Origin: Anaerolineales bacterium UBA2395
Lineage (GTDB): Bacteria; Chloroflexota; Anaerolineae; Anaerolineales; Villigracilaceae
Direction: 5' to 3'
DNA length: 64,000 bases
Assembly (NCBI GenBank): GCA_002343775.1
Contig: DDSH01000005.1
Location: forward strand, 51,965-115,964
The translations under genes were made by a program, and so were the position numbers. Each line of letters begins with the position of its first letter. Position 1 is the stretch's first letter. The notes under the pieces were generated by a model, which was not told where the DNA came from, ran no database searches, and was given only the letters and a program-made list of their open reading frames with translations. This document shows, in pieces, positions 1 to 7,227 of this stretch.

Positions 1-199
1 CGGCTATCGTGATTTTCGCGCCGGAAAATTCTTGCTGGAGGAGAGCGCCGAGTTCTATCGGCAAAAGGGTATTGTCCGGCTATCCACCGCGCCGGGCAGC
101 AAAAAGCATGAGACCTATCTCAAGCGCATGGGGTTTGAATTAAAAGAAGATGGCAGGTATTACTACGATCTGCCCACCCGCATCATCCGCGAATTTTAG
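1..199 (+). CDS. C-terminal end of an uncharacterised protein (partial)
   Basis: An open frame enters from the left edge (first full codon at base 2) and stops at the TAG at 197-199, giving 65 residues. The fragment reads GYRDFRAGKF near its start and later STAPGSKKHETYLKRMGFE. The second piece, with small residues before a helix ending in a MGF-type turn, resembles the last part of GNAT-like domains, but I cannot name the family. The last four bases overlap the end of the convergent desaturase gene. Start and N-terminal domain lie outside the window. Confidence 0.6.
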   Translation, partial: GYRDFRAGKFLLEESAEFYRQKGIVRLSTAPGSKKHETYLKRMGFELKEDGRYYYDLPTRIIREF

Positions 200-1641
200 C
201 CCGCCATTTCAGCCGCCAATTTTCCCGATAACGTCACCATGGGCACCCCGCCGCCGGGGTGTGTGGTTCCGCCTGCGAAGAACAAGCCTTCGATCTCGGA
301 TCGATTATGCGGGCGTTTGAACGGGGCGAAGCGGTCGTTGAACGAGATTCCATACAACGCGCCTCGATCCGCGCCGGTACGTTGGGCAATATCTAAGGGC
401 GTGAGCAAACGCTGGTAGCGGATTTTTCCCCTCACATCCAAGCCGACTCCTGCCAGCCGGCTCAACAGCATTTCCGTCACCACCGCGCTGTCCTGTTCCA
501 TGCCGGTGAGCGCGGGCGCATTGACCATCACGAACCAGTTCTCGCAGCCCTCCGGCGCATGCGACGAGTCTGTTTTGGATGTGATGCATAGATACAGTGT
601 TGGGTCATCGGGCAGTTTCTTTTCCGTAAATATCTGCTCGAATTCGCGTTTGTAATCGGACGAGAAGAAAATGTTGTGGTGTGCCAGTTGCGGATGTGTG
701 CCATCCACGCCGAGCAGCAAGATTACACCCGAGCAGGAGACATCGCGTTTTTGCAGGGCATTGCGTTTTTTCTCGGCAAGCGGCGAGTGGATCATTTTGT
801 ACGTTGTGGTCACATCAATGTTCGAGATGATCGTGTCGGCTTGTACCCGCTCTCCGTTTTCGAGCAGAATTGCCGATATCTTTTTGCCATTCAGTTGAAT
901 TTCCTTCACTCGCGCATTCAAGCGAATGTCCACACCGAGTTCACGGGCGAGTGTTTCGTAAGCACGGGCGATGGCGTAAACGCCGCCTTGCGGGTAGTAC
1001 ACGCCTCCGTTGAGTTCCACATGCGCGATGACCGCCAGCGTGGCGGGAGCAAGGTAGGGCGATGCACCGGTGTAGGTGGCAAAGCGTCCCAGGAGTTGCC
1101 GTAAGTGTGGATGATGGACATGCTTTTCGATGCTCCATTGCAGGGTGTGAAAGGGATCCACGGATAGCATGTCTTTGAGGCTGACGCGCAGAAAACTGGC
1201 AGGCGAGGGCGGCGGTCCATACGTGAAGACTGGACCAGTGATGCGGTGCAGGCGTGCCGCTTCGCTGAGAAAGGCAAGGTAGCCTTCGGGGTCGCGTGGG
1301 TCAAGGCGTTGGATCTGTTCGATGGTGTCGCTCAGGTCACGGGTCAGGTCGAAGCGCGCGCCGTCGGGGTAGAAATAGCGCGTCAGCGGGTCCACCGCTT
1401 TGAGCGTAAGATACTCCTCCAGATTGCGACCAGCGGCGCGAAATACATCCTCGAAGACATGCCGCATGGTGATGACCGATGGACCTGTGTCGAAGCGAAA
1501 CCCTTCGGCTTGGATTTCGGACATTTTTCCGCCGACGGCGGAATTTTGTTCGAGTATAGTAACGCGATTGCCTTTGGCTGCGAGGTAAATGGCTGCTGAA
1601 AGCCCGCCAATGCCCGCGCCGAGGATTGTGACTTGTTTCAT
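196..1641 (-). CDS. crtI: Phytoene desaturase family FAD enzyme (CrtI/CrtN type)
   Basis: FAD-dependent carotenoid desaturase or isomerase acting on phytoene or a derived carotene at the membrane. Residues 2-30 form a Rossmann nucleotide-binding fold (VTILGAGIGGLSAAIYL, then an acidic strand end at LEQ). The C-terminus has the family signature LFFAGGTTHPGGGVPMV, which closes the FAD site. At 481 residues it has the usual CrtI length. The ATG at 1641 overlaps the stop of the glycosyltransferase gene (ATGA, 1641-1638), so I prefer it over an upstream in-frame ATG. It is the last gene of a five-gene operon with a carotenoid hydratase (CruF) and a glycosyltransferase. Which desaturation or ketolation step it performs cannot be decided from sequence alone. 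Confidence 0.85.
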   Translation of the reverse strand: MKQVTILGAGIGGLSAAIYLAAKGNRVTILEQNSAVGGKMSEIQAEGFRFDTGPSVITMRHVFEDVFRAAGRNLEEYLTLKAVDPLTRYFYPDGARFDLTRDLSDTIEQIQRLDPRDPEGYLAFLSEAARLHRITGPVFTYGPPPSPASFLRVSLKDMLSVDPFHTLQWSIEKHVHHPHLRQLLGRFATYTGASPYLAPATLAVIAHVELNGGVYYPQGGVYAIARAYETLARELGVDIRLNARVKEIQLNGKKISAILLENGERVQADTIISNIDVTTTYKMIHSPLAEKKRNALQKRDVSCSGVILLLGVDGTHPQLAHHNIFFSSDYKREFEQIFTEKKLPDDPTLYLCITSKTDSSHAPEGCENWFVMVNAPALTGMEQDSAVVTEMLLSRLAGVGLDVRGKIRYQRLLTPLDIAQRTGADRGALYGISFNDRFAPFKRPHNRSEIEGLFFAGGTTHPGGGVPMVTLSGKLAAEMAG

Positions 1642-2768
1642 TGGGGAATGGTGCGTCCCTTCCATTGGGATTTGTTAGTGGCACGCCAGTAGATGGATTG
1701 CGCGGCGATGACGGTCATGAGAAAAACGGAAACGGGCATGAGAAGCGAGTCTGTCAGGCGTTGGCGGGTGACCGAGGCGGTCAGCGCGCGTGCGGTTATT
1801 CCGAGGGCTGTGAGCAAGCCAAAATAAGCGGCTGGATGGATTTCAAAGGCGAGCAGGTGGCGGATGGTTAATGCAAACGGGAGGATGAACAACCACCAGT
1901 GAAAGATGGTGGAGAGAATAAGAAACGTAAAGTTACTGCCGTGCCCGGCAAGGATGTTCTTTGCAAAGCCATTGCGCACCTGCTCCCAGTTGTGATACAT
2001 GCGCGTTTGGATCAGCCCGTTCGCCTCCACACCGCGCAGGTGCAGTTTATTTTGTTTGATGGCGTAGGCGAAGCCCATGTCGTCGAGGACATTGTGCTGG
2101 ATGGCGGCGTGACCACCGATGGCGCGGTAAGCTTCGCGCCGAAACAGCAGGCATTGACCGTTGGCAGCCGCAAAGGCTTTGTATGGAATGAAATGGACGG
2201 TTTGAATTGGCAGATAGGCTTGAACGGCGAAGCCCATCATCGGCACGATCAGGCGTTCCGCCCATGTCTTGGTGATCTGGCTTGCCCAACCGGTGAGCAG
2301 GTCGGCGTGTGTCCGTTCGGCTTCATGGATCAGCGCGCTGATGGCTTCGGGCTGCCAGTGGACATCTGCATCGGTGAAAAGCAGATAATCGCCCCTGGCA
2401 TTTTTTGACAGTTGATGACAAGCCCACGGCTTGCCCAGCCAATTTGGCGGCAGGGCTTGCCCGTGTAGAAGTTTGAAGCGCGGATCATCTTTTGCGGCGG
2501 CTTGCGCGATCTCTGCTGAGTGGTCGGTGGATTGATCGTCGAGCAGCAGGATCTCAAGGCTGGGATAGGTTTGCGCGAGAAGCGATGTGATTGCAGACTC
2601 GATCCCATCCGCTTCGTTGCGCATCGGAACGAGGACAGAGACCAGTGGAGAGTTTTTCGCAGTTCGAGCGGGCGACAGCCTTGGGAATGTGAGCGCATTC
2701 AGGATGGCGATGAGCGCAATTGTTGCGAGCGGCAGGAAGATGGATAAAAGAAGGACGTCGAACAACAT
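1638..2768 (-). CDS. Membrane-bound family 2 glycosyltransferase, CruC/CrtQ-like carotenoid glycosyltransferase
   Basis: Predicted to attach a sugar from a nucleotide-sugar to a hydroxylated carotenoid. There is one N-terminal membrane segment (residues 3-28), then a GT-A domain beginning SVLVPMRNEADGIESAI, with the nucleotide-binding acidic motif DDQSTD and the metal-binding DADVHW. Three or more hydrophobic helices end the protein. The motif LPPNWLGKPWACHQL after the first acidic motif is typical of the chlorobactene glucosyltransferase (CruC)/CrtQ group. The gene ends in an ATGA overlap with the desaturase and starts 6 bp after plsY. The context with CruF, which makes the hydroxyl group that such an enzyme needs, supports a carotenoid acceptor, but the acceptor is inferred. 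Confidence 0.78.
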   Translation of the reverse strand: MLFDVLLLSIFLPLATIALIAILNALTFPRLSPARTAKNSPLVSVLVPMRNEADGIESAITSLLAQTYPSLEILLLDDQSTDHSAEIAQAAAKDDPRFKLLHGQALPPNWLGKPWACHQLSKNARGDYLLFTDADVHWQPEAISALIHEAERTHADLLTGWASQITKTWAERLIVPMMGFAVQAYLPIQTVHFIPYKAFAAANGQCLLFRREAYRAIGGHAAIQHNVLDDMGFAYAIKQNKLHLRGVEANGLIQTRMYHNWEQVRNGFAKNILAGHGSNFTFLILSTIFHWWLFILPFALTIRHLLAFEIHPAAYFGLLTALGITARALTASVTRQRLTDSLLMPVSVFLMTVIAAQSIYWRATNKSQWKGRTIPQ

Positions 2769-2774
2769 GATGAT

Positions 2775-3338
2775 CTACCTGCGAGCGGCAAGTTCGCGGC
2801 GGTGTTTCCAGATCACGAGGATAAATTGCAATCCGATGACCCAGAAGAAGATCGGCAGAGGATGGGCAATGTAGATATACACCGCCATGCCGATCATGGT
2901 CAACACGGCAGACCAGCCGGAGTGTTTGATGGTGAGATACCAAAAAGTGATGCCAGCCAGTGCGACCAACGGGACGCCCCATGTCGTCAGTCCGATCCAT
3001 ACGCCCAGAATGGTGGCAAGGGCTTTGCCACCTTTGAAGTGCAGGAATGGGGAATAGGCATGTCCGAGTGTGGGGGCGAGGGCGATGAGGACCATTTGCC
3101 AGCCTTGCAGGTGGAAGATTTGATAGGCAAGCCCGATGGGCAGAGCCGCTTTGGTGACATCAAGCATCAGCGCAACGAGACCAGCCGCCTTGCCGCCGGC
3201 TTTGAGGGCATTGGTCGCTCCGGGGTTGTGGTCGCCCACTGCGCGGGGATCGTTGCCGGTCATCCATTGCGTCACCCAGACTGAAAGCGGCAGGGAGCCA
3301 AGAAAAAAAGCGAACATGAACCAGAGGAGAGCGATCAT
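2775..3338 (-). CDS. plsY: Acyl-phosphate:glycerol-3-phosphate acyltransferase PlsY
   Basis: Integral membrane enzyme that transfers an acyl group from acyl phosphate to glycerol-3-phosphate, the first step of phospholipid synthesis. The 187-residue protein has about five membrane helices and the three family motifs: FFLGSLPLSVW near the N-terminus, the glycine-rich loop GDHNPGATNALKAGGKAAGL (residues 36-55), and GHAYSPFLHFKGGKALAT (about 93-110). The start at 3338 forms an ATGA overlap with the stop of cruF. Its position between carotenoid genes is unusual. It may be a second PlsY copy, or it may supply acyl or lipid intermediates for a modified carotenoid; the sequence does not say which. 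Confidence 0.9.
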   Translation of the reverse strand: MIALLWFMFAFFLGSLPLSVWVTQWMTGNDPRAVGDHNPGATNALKAGGKAAGLVALMLDVTKAALPIGLAYQIFHLQGWQMVLIALAPTLGHAYSPFLHFKGGKALATILGVWIGLTTWGVPLVALAGITFWYLTIKHSGWSAVLTMIGMAVYIYIAHPLPIFFWVIGLQFILVIWKHRRELAARR

Positions 3339-4114
3339 AAATGTTGGGTCTTCATATGTTTATGAATGGCGAGAAGGACAAAAACCCCCATGCCCACGAA
3401 CCCGAACACGGCAGGACCCGGCTGCCCCCAAAATACACCCTGCCCGACGGTTTGCAAAAAACAGGTCAGTGAATAGATCAGGGCGAGCGGCAGGATGGGC
3501 AGGTCTTTGGGGTTCGCGGCAAATGTCAGCAGGGCAGAGACGAGCAGCCAGCCAAGGTAGTTGATCAGCGGAATACCAAAATATTGCCCGGGAATTTCCC
3601 ATACCCAGAAGTTCCAGCCGACCATTTGCGGGTCGAGGAACAGGTCCCAGGCGGTGAAGGCAAGTGCGGAAAGGAAAATGAATTTCGCTTTGAATGTCTC
3701 TTCGCGCTCTTTCCCGGCGAGGATTGCAGATGCAATTGCCCAGGCAGGTGGGAGCATCATCATCCATGCCAGTGGGATCAACAATGGCACTCCTGCGATC
3801 TGTGGTTGGAGTACATCGGTGTAGTGATATTTGCCAAATGGGATGCCCGTGTGAGAACCGATGAACTCGGCGAAAAAGGAGAGCACCCCCACGACCGCGA
3901 AGGTTTTGAGCGTCTTAGGAAATCCCCAAGCAGACGTCAGAACCGCCAGCACAGCGATGCCTTGCATTAGCACGCCGACCGACATGCCGCGGATCAATGC
4001 CGCTTCCCCCAATGTCCAGCCAACGATGGGCAACAGGATCATCGTCAGCAGCCAGAGGATGATGAAGAGAAGATTGGTTATTGGGATGGTTCGTAGTTGG
4101 GCGAAATGGGTCAT
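3335..4114 (-). CDS. cruF: Carotenoid 1',2'-hydratase CruF (DUF422 family)
   Basis: CruF adds water to the psi end of carotenes such as gamma-carotene or lycopene, giving the 1'-hydroxyl that is later glycosylated. The 259-residue product is very hydrophobic with about seven membrane helices. It contains conserved-looking acidic and aromatic pieces of this family: FAEFIGSHTGIPFGKYHYTD (about 73-92), AFTAWDLFLDPQMV (about 145-158) and a later YLGWLL. The ATG at 4114 overlaps the stop of the upstream membrane gene (ATGA, 4114-4111); a longer frame exists upstream but lies entirely in that neighbour. The neighbouring glycosyltransferase and desaturase fit a hydroxy-carotenoid glycoside pathway. 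Confidence 0.78.
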   Translation of the reverse strand: MTHFAQLRTIPITNLLFIILWLLTMILLPIVGWTLGEAALIRGMSVGVLMQGIAVLAVLTSAWGFPKTLKTFAVVGVLSFFAEFIGSHTGIPFGKYHYTDVLQPQIAGVPLLIPLAWMMMLPPAWAIASAILAGKEREETFKAKFIFLSALAFTAWDLFLDPQMVGWNFWVWEIPGQYFGIPLINYLGWLLVSALLTFAANPKDLPILPLALIYSLTCFLQTVGQGVFWGQPGPAVFGFVGMGVFVLLAIHKHMKTQHL

Positions 4115-4542
4115 TTGAGTTTCAGTGCGTGGAACAGATCGAAGAAGAACAAAAAGCCGCCTTGCACAATGATGCCCCAGCCATGTCCGCGCCATTCGGG
4201 GTTGGCTGCACCGAAGGTCAGAATGAGTGCGATGCCGCCTGCCACGTAGAGCACATCCAGCGCGGTGTTGATGAGCAGAATCCGCTTGAGGTTGGCGATC
4301 TCTTTGGGAGTTGCGTCCGCCAATTCGTCGGGGGTGAGGCGGGCTTTTCGTCGTTTGGCAGAAGTTGCACCCAATTGGGCGATCAACAGGTCGATCGCAC
4401 CCCAGACAATGAATTGAATCCCCACCCCGCGCCAGAAGGGATTCACTGAAAGAAGGGGCAGTCCAAAAGCAATGCTCGCCAGTGACCAAAAGGTCAGGCG
4501 GCGGGTAAGTTGGGTTTGGAAATTCCAGATGTCGATGTTCAT
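4111..4542 (-). CDS. Small integral membrane protein heading the carotenoid operon
   Basis: A protein of 143 residues (if the ATG at 4542 is used) with four hydrophobic segments, at about 18-36, 43-60, 88-108 and 117-138. A charged loop (SAKRRKARLTPDELADATPKE) separates the second and third. It resembles the DUF6992-type membrane proteins often seen beside such genes, but I do not recognise a catalytic motif. It is the first gene of the operon and is coupled to cruF by an ATGA overlap, so a role in pigment assembly or in anchoring the enzymes is possible. Upstream ATG codons at 4548 and 4569 are alternative starts; none has a clear ribosome binding site. Confidence 0.6.
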   Translation of the reverse strand: MNIDIWNFQTQLTRRLTFWSLASIAFGLPLLSVNPFWRGVGIQFIVWGAIDLLIAQLGATSAKRRKARLTPDELADATPKEIANLKRILLINTALDVLYVAGGIALILTFGAANPEWRGHGWGIIVQGGFLFFFDLFHALKLK

Positions 4543-4654
4543 AAGCATTATTAGAACGGAGGAATGCAATCAGATTCTATCCAATTCTTAATTCGCACAA
4601 TTCGCGATAACGGTTTATCATTTCACTGAAATGACCCCAACCCCTGGAGAAGGC

Positions 4655-5539
4655 ATGAGACGATTTTTTCTATTGACCCTGATTTTTCTGACTGCATGCA
4701 GGCAGGAGATTACCGCCAATATGGAGACCCCGCTTCCACCTGTGACTCCGATCTTGCCTGCTACGACAGAAATACAGATCATTGCCGCGACGGAGACCCC
4801 GCTTCCACCCGCCACTCCCGCGCCGACCCGCACCCCTGTGACATTCCCACTGCCTGAGCGGATCACTTCCGGTCCGATCAACATGATCGCGTTGGGCGAC
4901 AGCCAGACGAAGGGTGACGGGGACGAGACCGGGCGCGGGTACACCGTCCGCATTTTGGATGGGGTCAATGGAGTGTTTCCCGAATCGACCATGACAAGCC
5001 TTGCACAGCCGGGATGGAATTCGGATGCGTTGATCAACGGCGATCAGGGAGTGCTGGGGCAACTTCCACGCGCCATTACAGAGGTTGGAACATCGGTCTC
5101 GCAAGGGCGACCCGCAGTGGTCTTCGTGTGGATCGGAGTTAACGATATTTGGAATTTATACACAAGCGGTATTGTGAGCGCTGAACTGGAAGAGCAGAAT
5201 GCGCGGCGCTTTGAAGAAAATATGGACGAGATTCTGCTTGGGTTGCGCAGCGCCGGGGCGCACACCCTGGTCGGTCTGCTGGATGATCTCTCCAAGCGTC
5301 CGGCGGCTTCCAGCCTGACTGACGATGCGCGCACCCGCATATCGGCGCAGGTCAGCCGTTACAACGCGATCATCACCCAAAAGGCGGGACAGTATGGTGT
5401 GTTGACCGTTGATTTTTTCACCACCGATATTTTTACCAACCCCGCCACTGTCTCTGCGGATGGATTTCATCCCAACGCGGCAGGGTACGACCTGATCGCG
5501 CAAAAATGGTACGAGACGCTTACAACCATCCTGCCATAG
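4655..5539 (+). CDS. Lipoprotein SGNH/GDSL hydrolase
   Basis: Secreted, lipid-anchored esterase-like protein of 294 residues. The N-terminus MRRFFLLTLIFLTAC is a signal peptide with lipobox LTAC, followed by a Thr/Pro-rich linker of about 45 residues. The hydrolase domain shows the SGNH blocks: block I GDSQTKG with the nucleophilic Ser, block III GVND, and block V DGFHPN with the catalytic Asp and His. GGAGAAGGC precedes the ATG at 4655 at good spacing, so I choose it over an in-frame ATG eight codons upstream. The substrate is unknown; carbohydrate or lipid esters are usual. The stop is followed directly by the convergent SpoU gene. Confidence 0.85.
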   Translation: MRRFFLLTLIFLTACRQEITANMETPLPPVTPILPATTEIQIIAATETPLPPATPAPTRTPVTFPLPERITSGPINMIALGDSQTKGDGDETGRGYTVRILDGVNGVFPESTMTSLAQPGWNSDALINGDQGVLGQLPRAITEVGTSVSQGRPAVVFVWIGVNDIWNLYTSGIVSAELEEQNARRFEENMDEILLGLRSAGAHTLVGLLDDLSKRPAASSLTDDARTRISAQVSRYNAIITQKAGQYGVLTVDFFTTDIFTNPATVSADGFHPNAAGYDLIAQKWYETLTTILP

Positions 5540-6172
5540 TCAGCCGAACAAGGCATATGCGGCAACGCTGAACGCAATCGCCACATTCAGCGAACGCTTT
5601 TGACCCCGCATGGGAATGTGAACAATGGCGCCCGCAAGATCCAGCAACCCCGGGTCTACACCGGTCACTTCGCTGCCAAGGATCAACACTGTTTTTACTT
5701 CAGCCGGTTGTTTTAACCGGCTGATTTTTTTCGAACGTTCGTCCTCTTCCAGCGCGAGGATGTTCCAGCCTTCTTTTTTCAACCCATGGATCAATTTAAC
5801 CGCGTCTTTATGGTGTGACCAGGTGACATACTCCTCTGCGCCGAGGGATGTTTTGGTGACCGCTTCATTCTCCGGGGTGGGGGTGATGCCGCAAAGGTAG
5901 GCATGATCAAACCCGAAGCCGTCGGCGCTGCGCAAGATCGAGCCGACATTCCACGCCGAACGGATGTTATCCAAAAGGATCGCACGGAATCCTGTCTTGC
6001 TGCGCCTCTCCCTTGTCCGCGTCATATGTTCCACATCGACTTCTTTCTGATGGATCAATACCGTCTTACCGAGACAGAGCGGGCACCGCTCCCCAAACGA
6101 ATGACCGCTAGTCAGCGGGTACCGCAGTCCGCATGAGCGGCAGGTGCGGATTTCGTATCTGTGTTTGTTCAT
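5540..6172 (-). CDS. SpoU/TrmH-family RNA 2'-O-methyltransferase with N-terminal zinc ribbon
   Basis: SAM-dependent ribose methylase of the SPOUT (trefoil-knot) class, probably acting on tRNA or rRNA. Residues 11-33 hold a zinc ribbon (CxxC at 11-14 and 30-33). The SpoU motifs follow: motif 1 around LLDNIRSAWNVGSILRSADG, motif 2 LILGSEVTGVD, and motif 3 IPMRGQKRSLNVAIAFSVA at the C-terminus, which forms the knot and binds SAM. The zinc ribbon is an addition to the usual short SpoU plan and could help RNA binding. Target nucleotide is unknown. The gene is convergent with and directly abuts the SGNH gene. Confidence 0.88.
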   Translation of the reverse strand: MNKHRYEIRTCRSCGLRYPLTSGHSFGERCPLCLGKTVLIHQKEVDVEHMTRTRERRSKTGFRAILLDNIRSAWNVGSILRSADGFGFDHAYLCGITPTPENEAVTKTSLGAEEYVTWSHHKDAVKLIHGLKKEGWNILALEEDERSKKISRLKQPAEVKTVLILGSEVTGVDPGLLDLAGAIVHIPMRGQKRSLNVAIAFSVAAYALFG

Positions 6173-6423
6173 TTTGGCTTTATCCCATCCAAATGTAGGT
6201 GAATCGAGCAGCTAGACAAGTTTATTCATTCATTATCAATGCTGATAAGTATACATTTGATTTGATTATTGATTTCGTACGTCATGTAATATATATGATT
6301 TTAATCGTATGTAAAACCACATTATTCGTGATATATTTCACAAGCAAACGCCAAGTTGTGAGGAGGTCTGTGTGGAGAGCCTGCCGGCTCGATATTTTAA
6401 ATTGACGTAGTGGAGAATTTAAC
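6173..6423. promoter_or_regulatory. AT-rich regulatory region before the hydrogenase operon
   Basis: About 250 bases without a gene, much richer in A+T than the surroundings (6230-6340 especially). It lies between the divergent SpoU gene and the hydrogenase operon and contains the CRP-type dyad at 6326-6343. The everted half-sites TCACAA (6338-6343) and TTGTGA (6356-6361) also occur, the first being part of the dyad. GTGGAG about 8 bases before the ATG at 6424 serves as ribosome binding site. I could not fix a convincing -35/-10 pair. Confidence 0.5.
6326..6343. promoter_or_regulatory. CRP/FNR-family operator (TCGTGA-N6-TCACAA)
   Basis: The 18-base dyad TCGTGATATATTTCACAA fits the CRP-type consensus TGTGA-N6-TCACA with one mismatch. 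It lies about 80 bases before the first hydrogenase gene. A matching dyad with perfect arms (TTGTGA-N6-TCACAA) is found at 17469-17486, before the formate-channel gene. The shared site is seen directly; binding by a CRP/FNR-family regulator is inference. Confidence 0.55.
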
Positions 6424-6918
6424 ATGGTTGGCATGGAGTATTTGCTTCTGCTGTTGGGGGCGATCTTTTGTGCGTATCGCGCGATTGTATCCAAAAAGAT
6501 TCTTTCATCCACAATCTATCTGGCTTGCATCAGTGCTTTGGTCTCTGCTGTGCTTTATCTTTTAGGTGCGCCGCAGGTGGCAGTAATGGAACTCTCGGTG
6601 GGGGCGGGATTGGTGACCGTTCTACTGGTATACGCCGTCAGCGTGGTCGGTGAAGATGCGCTCGATCCCGCGTCAGTCATCCCGAAGCCGTTGGCGTTCG
6701 TCGTTGTTGGTCTGGTCGCTGCGTTTCTCGGTTGGATGATCTATCCATCCATTCAGATCGCGCCAGAGACCGGTCCCGTGGACCTTGCCAGCGTTCTTTG
6801 GCAAAGCCGCGTATTGGATGTTTGGATCCAGATCGTTCTGATCTTCTCCGGCGTGATGGGGGTGTTGGGTTTGCTTTCCGAGCGCATGCCGGAAGGAAGC
6901 AAGGAGACACACTCGTGA
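6424..6918 (+). CDS. MrpB/MbhD-like (DUF4040-type) membrane subunit of the hydrogenase complex
   Basis: First gene of the hydrogenase operon: 164 residues with about five membrane helices. The segment VLYLLGAPQVAVMELSVG (about residues 41-58), followed by AGLVTVLLVYAVSVVGED, is the typical core of the DUF4040/MbhD domain, a NuoJ-related piece also found in Mrp sodium/proton antiporters. It should help form the ion path next to the NuoL/NuoN-like subunits. The ATG at 6424 has GGAG eight bases upstream. It overlaps the next gene as GTGA. Presence of this Mrp-type piece separates the complex from plain complex I. Confidence 0.75.
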   Translation: MVGMEYLLLLLGAIFCAYRAIVSKKILSSTIYLACISALVSAVLYLLGAPQVAVMELSVGAGLVTVLLVYAVSVVGEDALDPASVIPKPLAFVVVGLVAAFLGWMIYPSIQIAPETGPVDLASVLWQSRVLDVWIQIVLIFSGVMGVLGLLSERMPEGSKETHS

Positions 6919-7226
6919 GTTTGACCCCTTTGAATATCGTTCTGTTCGGAATTGTCGCATTGTTCGGCGTTGGCTTTTACGGACTGCTCATCACGCGCAA
7001 CCTCATCAAGTTTGTGATGGTCTTGCAAATTCTCATCAAAGGCGTGGTGCTGGCGCTGGTCTTTGCCGGGAAGTTGAGCGGCAATCTTGGGCTGGGGCAA
7101 TCCACTGCTGCCACGGTCATTGTTGCGGATACCATCGTCGCAGTGGTGGGGTTGGCATTGGCGGTGCAAGTCCGCAGGCGGTTCGGCACGCTCGATGTCC
7201 CGAAGATTTCCACGTTGAGAGGTTGA
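6915..7226 (+). CDS. NuoK/MrpC/HyfE-type membrane subunit
   Basis: 103 residues with three membrane helices, the size and pattern of NuoK/MrpC. The second helix carries the run NLIKFVMVLQILIKGVVLAL, and the third has STAATVIVADTIVAVVGLALAV, where family members have acidic residues used in ion movement (here the Asp of VADT). Translation starts with GTG at 6915, overlapping the stop of the preceding gene (GTGA), which implies tight coupling. The protein should sit between the NuoJ-like and NuoL/N-like subunits in the membrane arm. Confidence 0.8.
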   Translation: MSLTPLNIVLFGIVALFGVGFYGLLITRNLIKFVMVLQILIKGVVLALVFAGKLSGNLGLGQSTAATVIVADTIVAVVGLALAVQVRRRFGTLDVPKISTLRG

Positions 7227-7227
7227 C

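Noticed and set aside
3335..4489. A longer start (384 residues) for cruF
   Set aside because: The extra 125 residues lie fully within the upstream membrane gene in another frame; the ATGA junction at 4114 gives the usual length.
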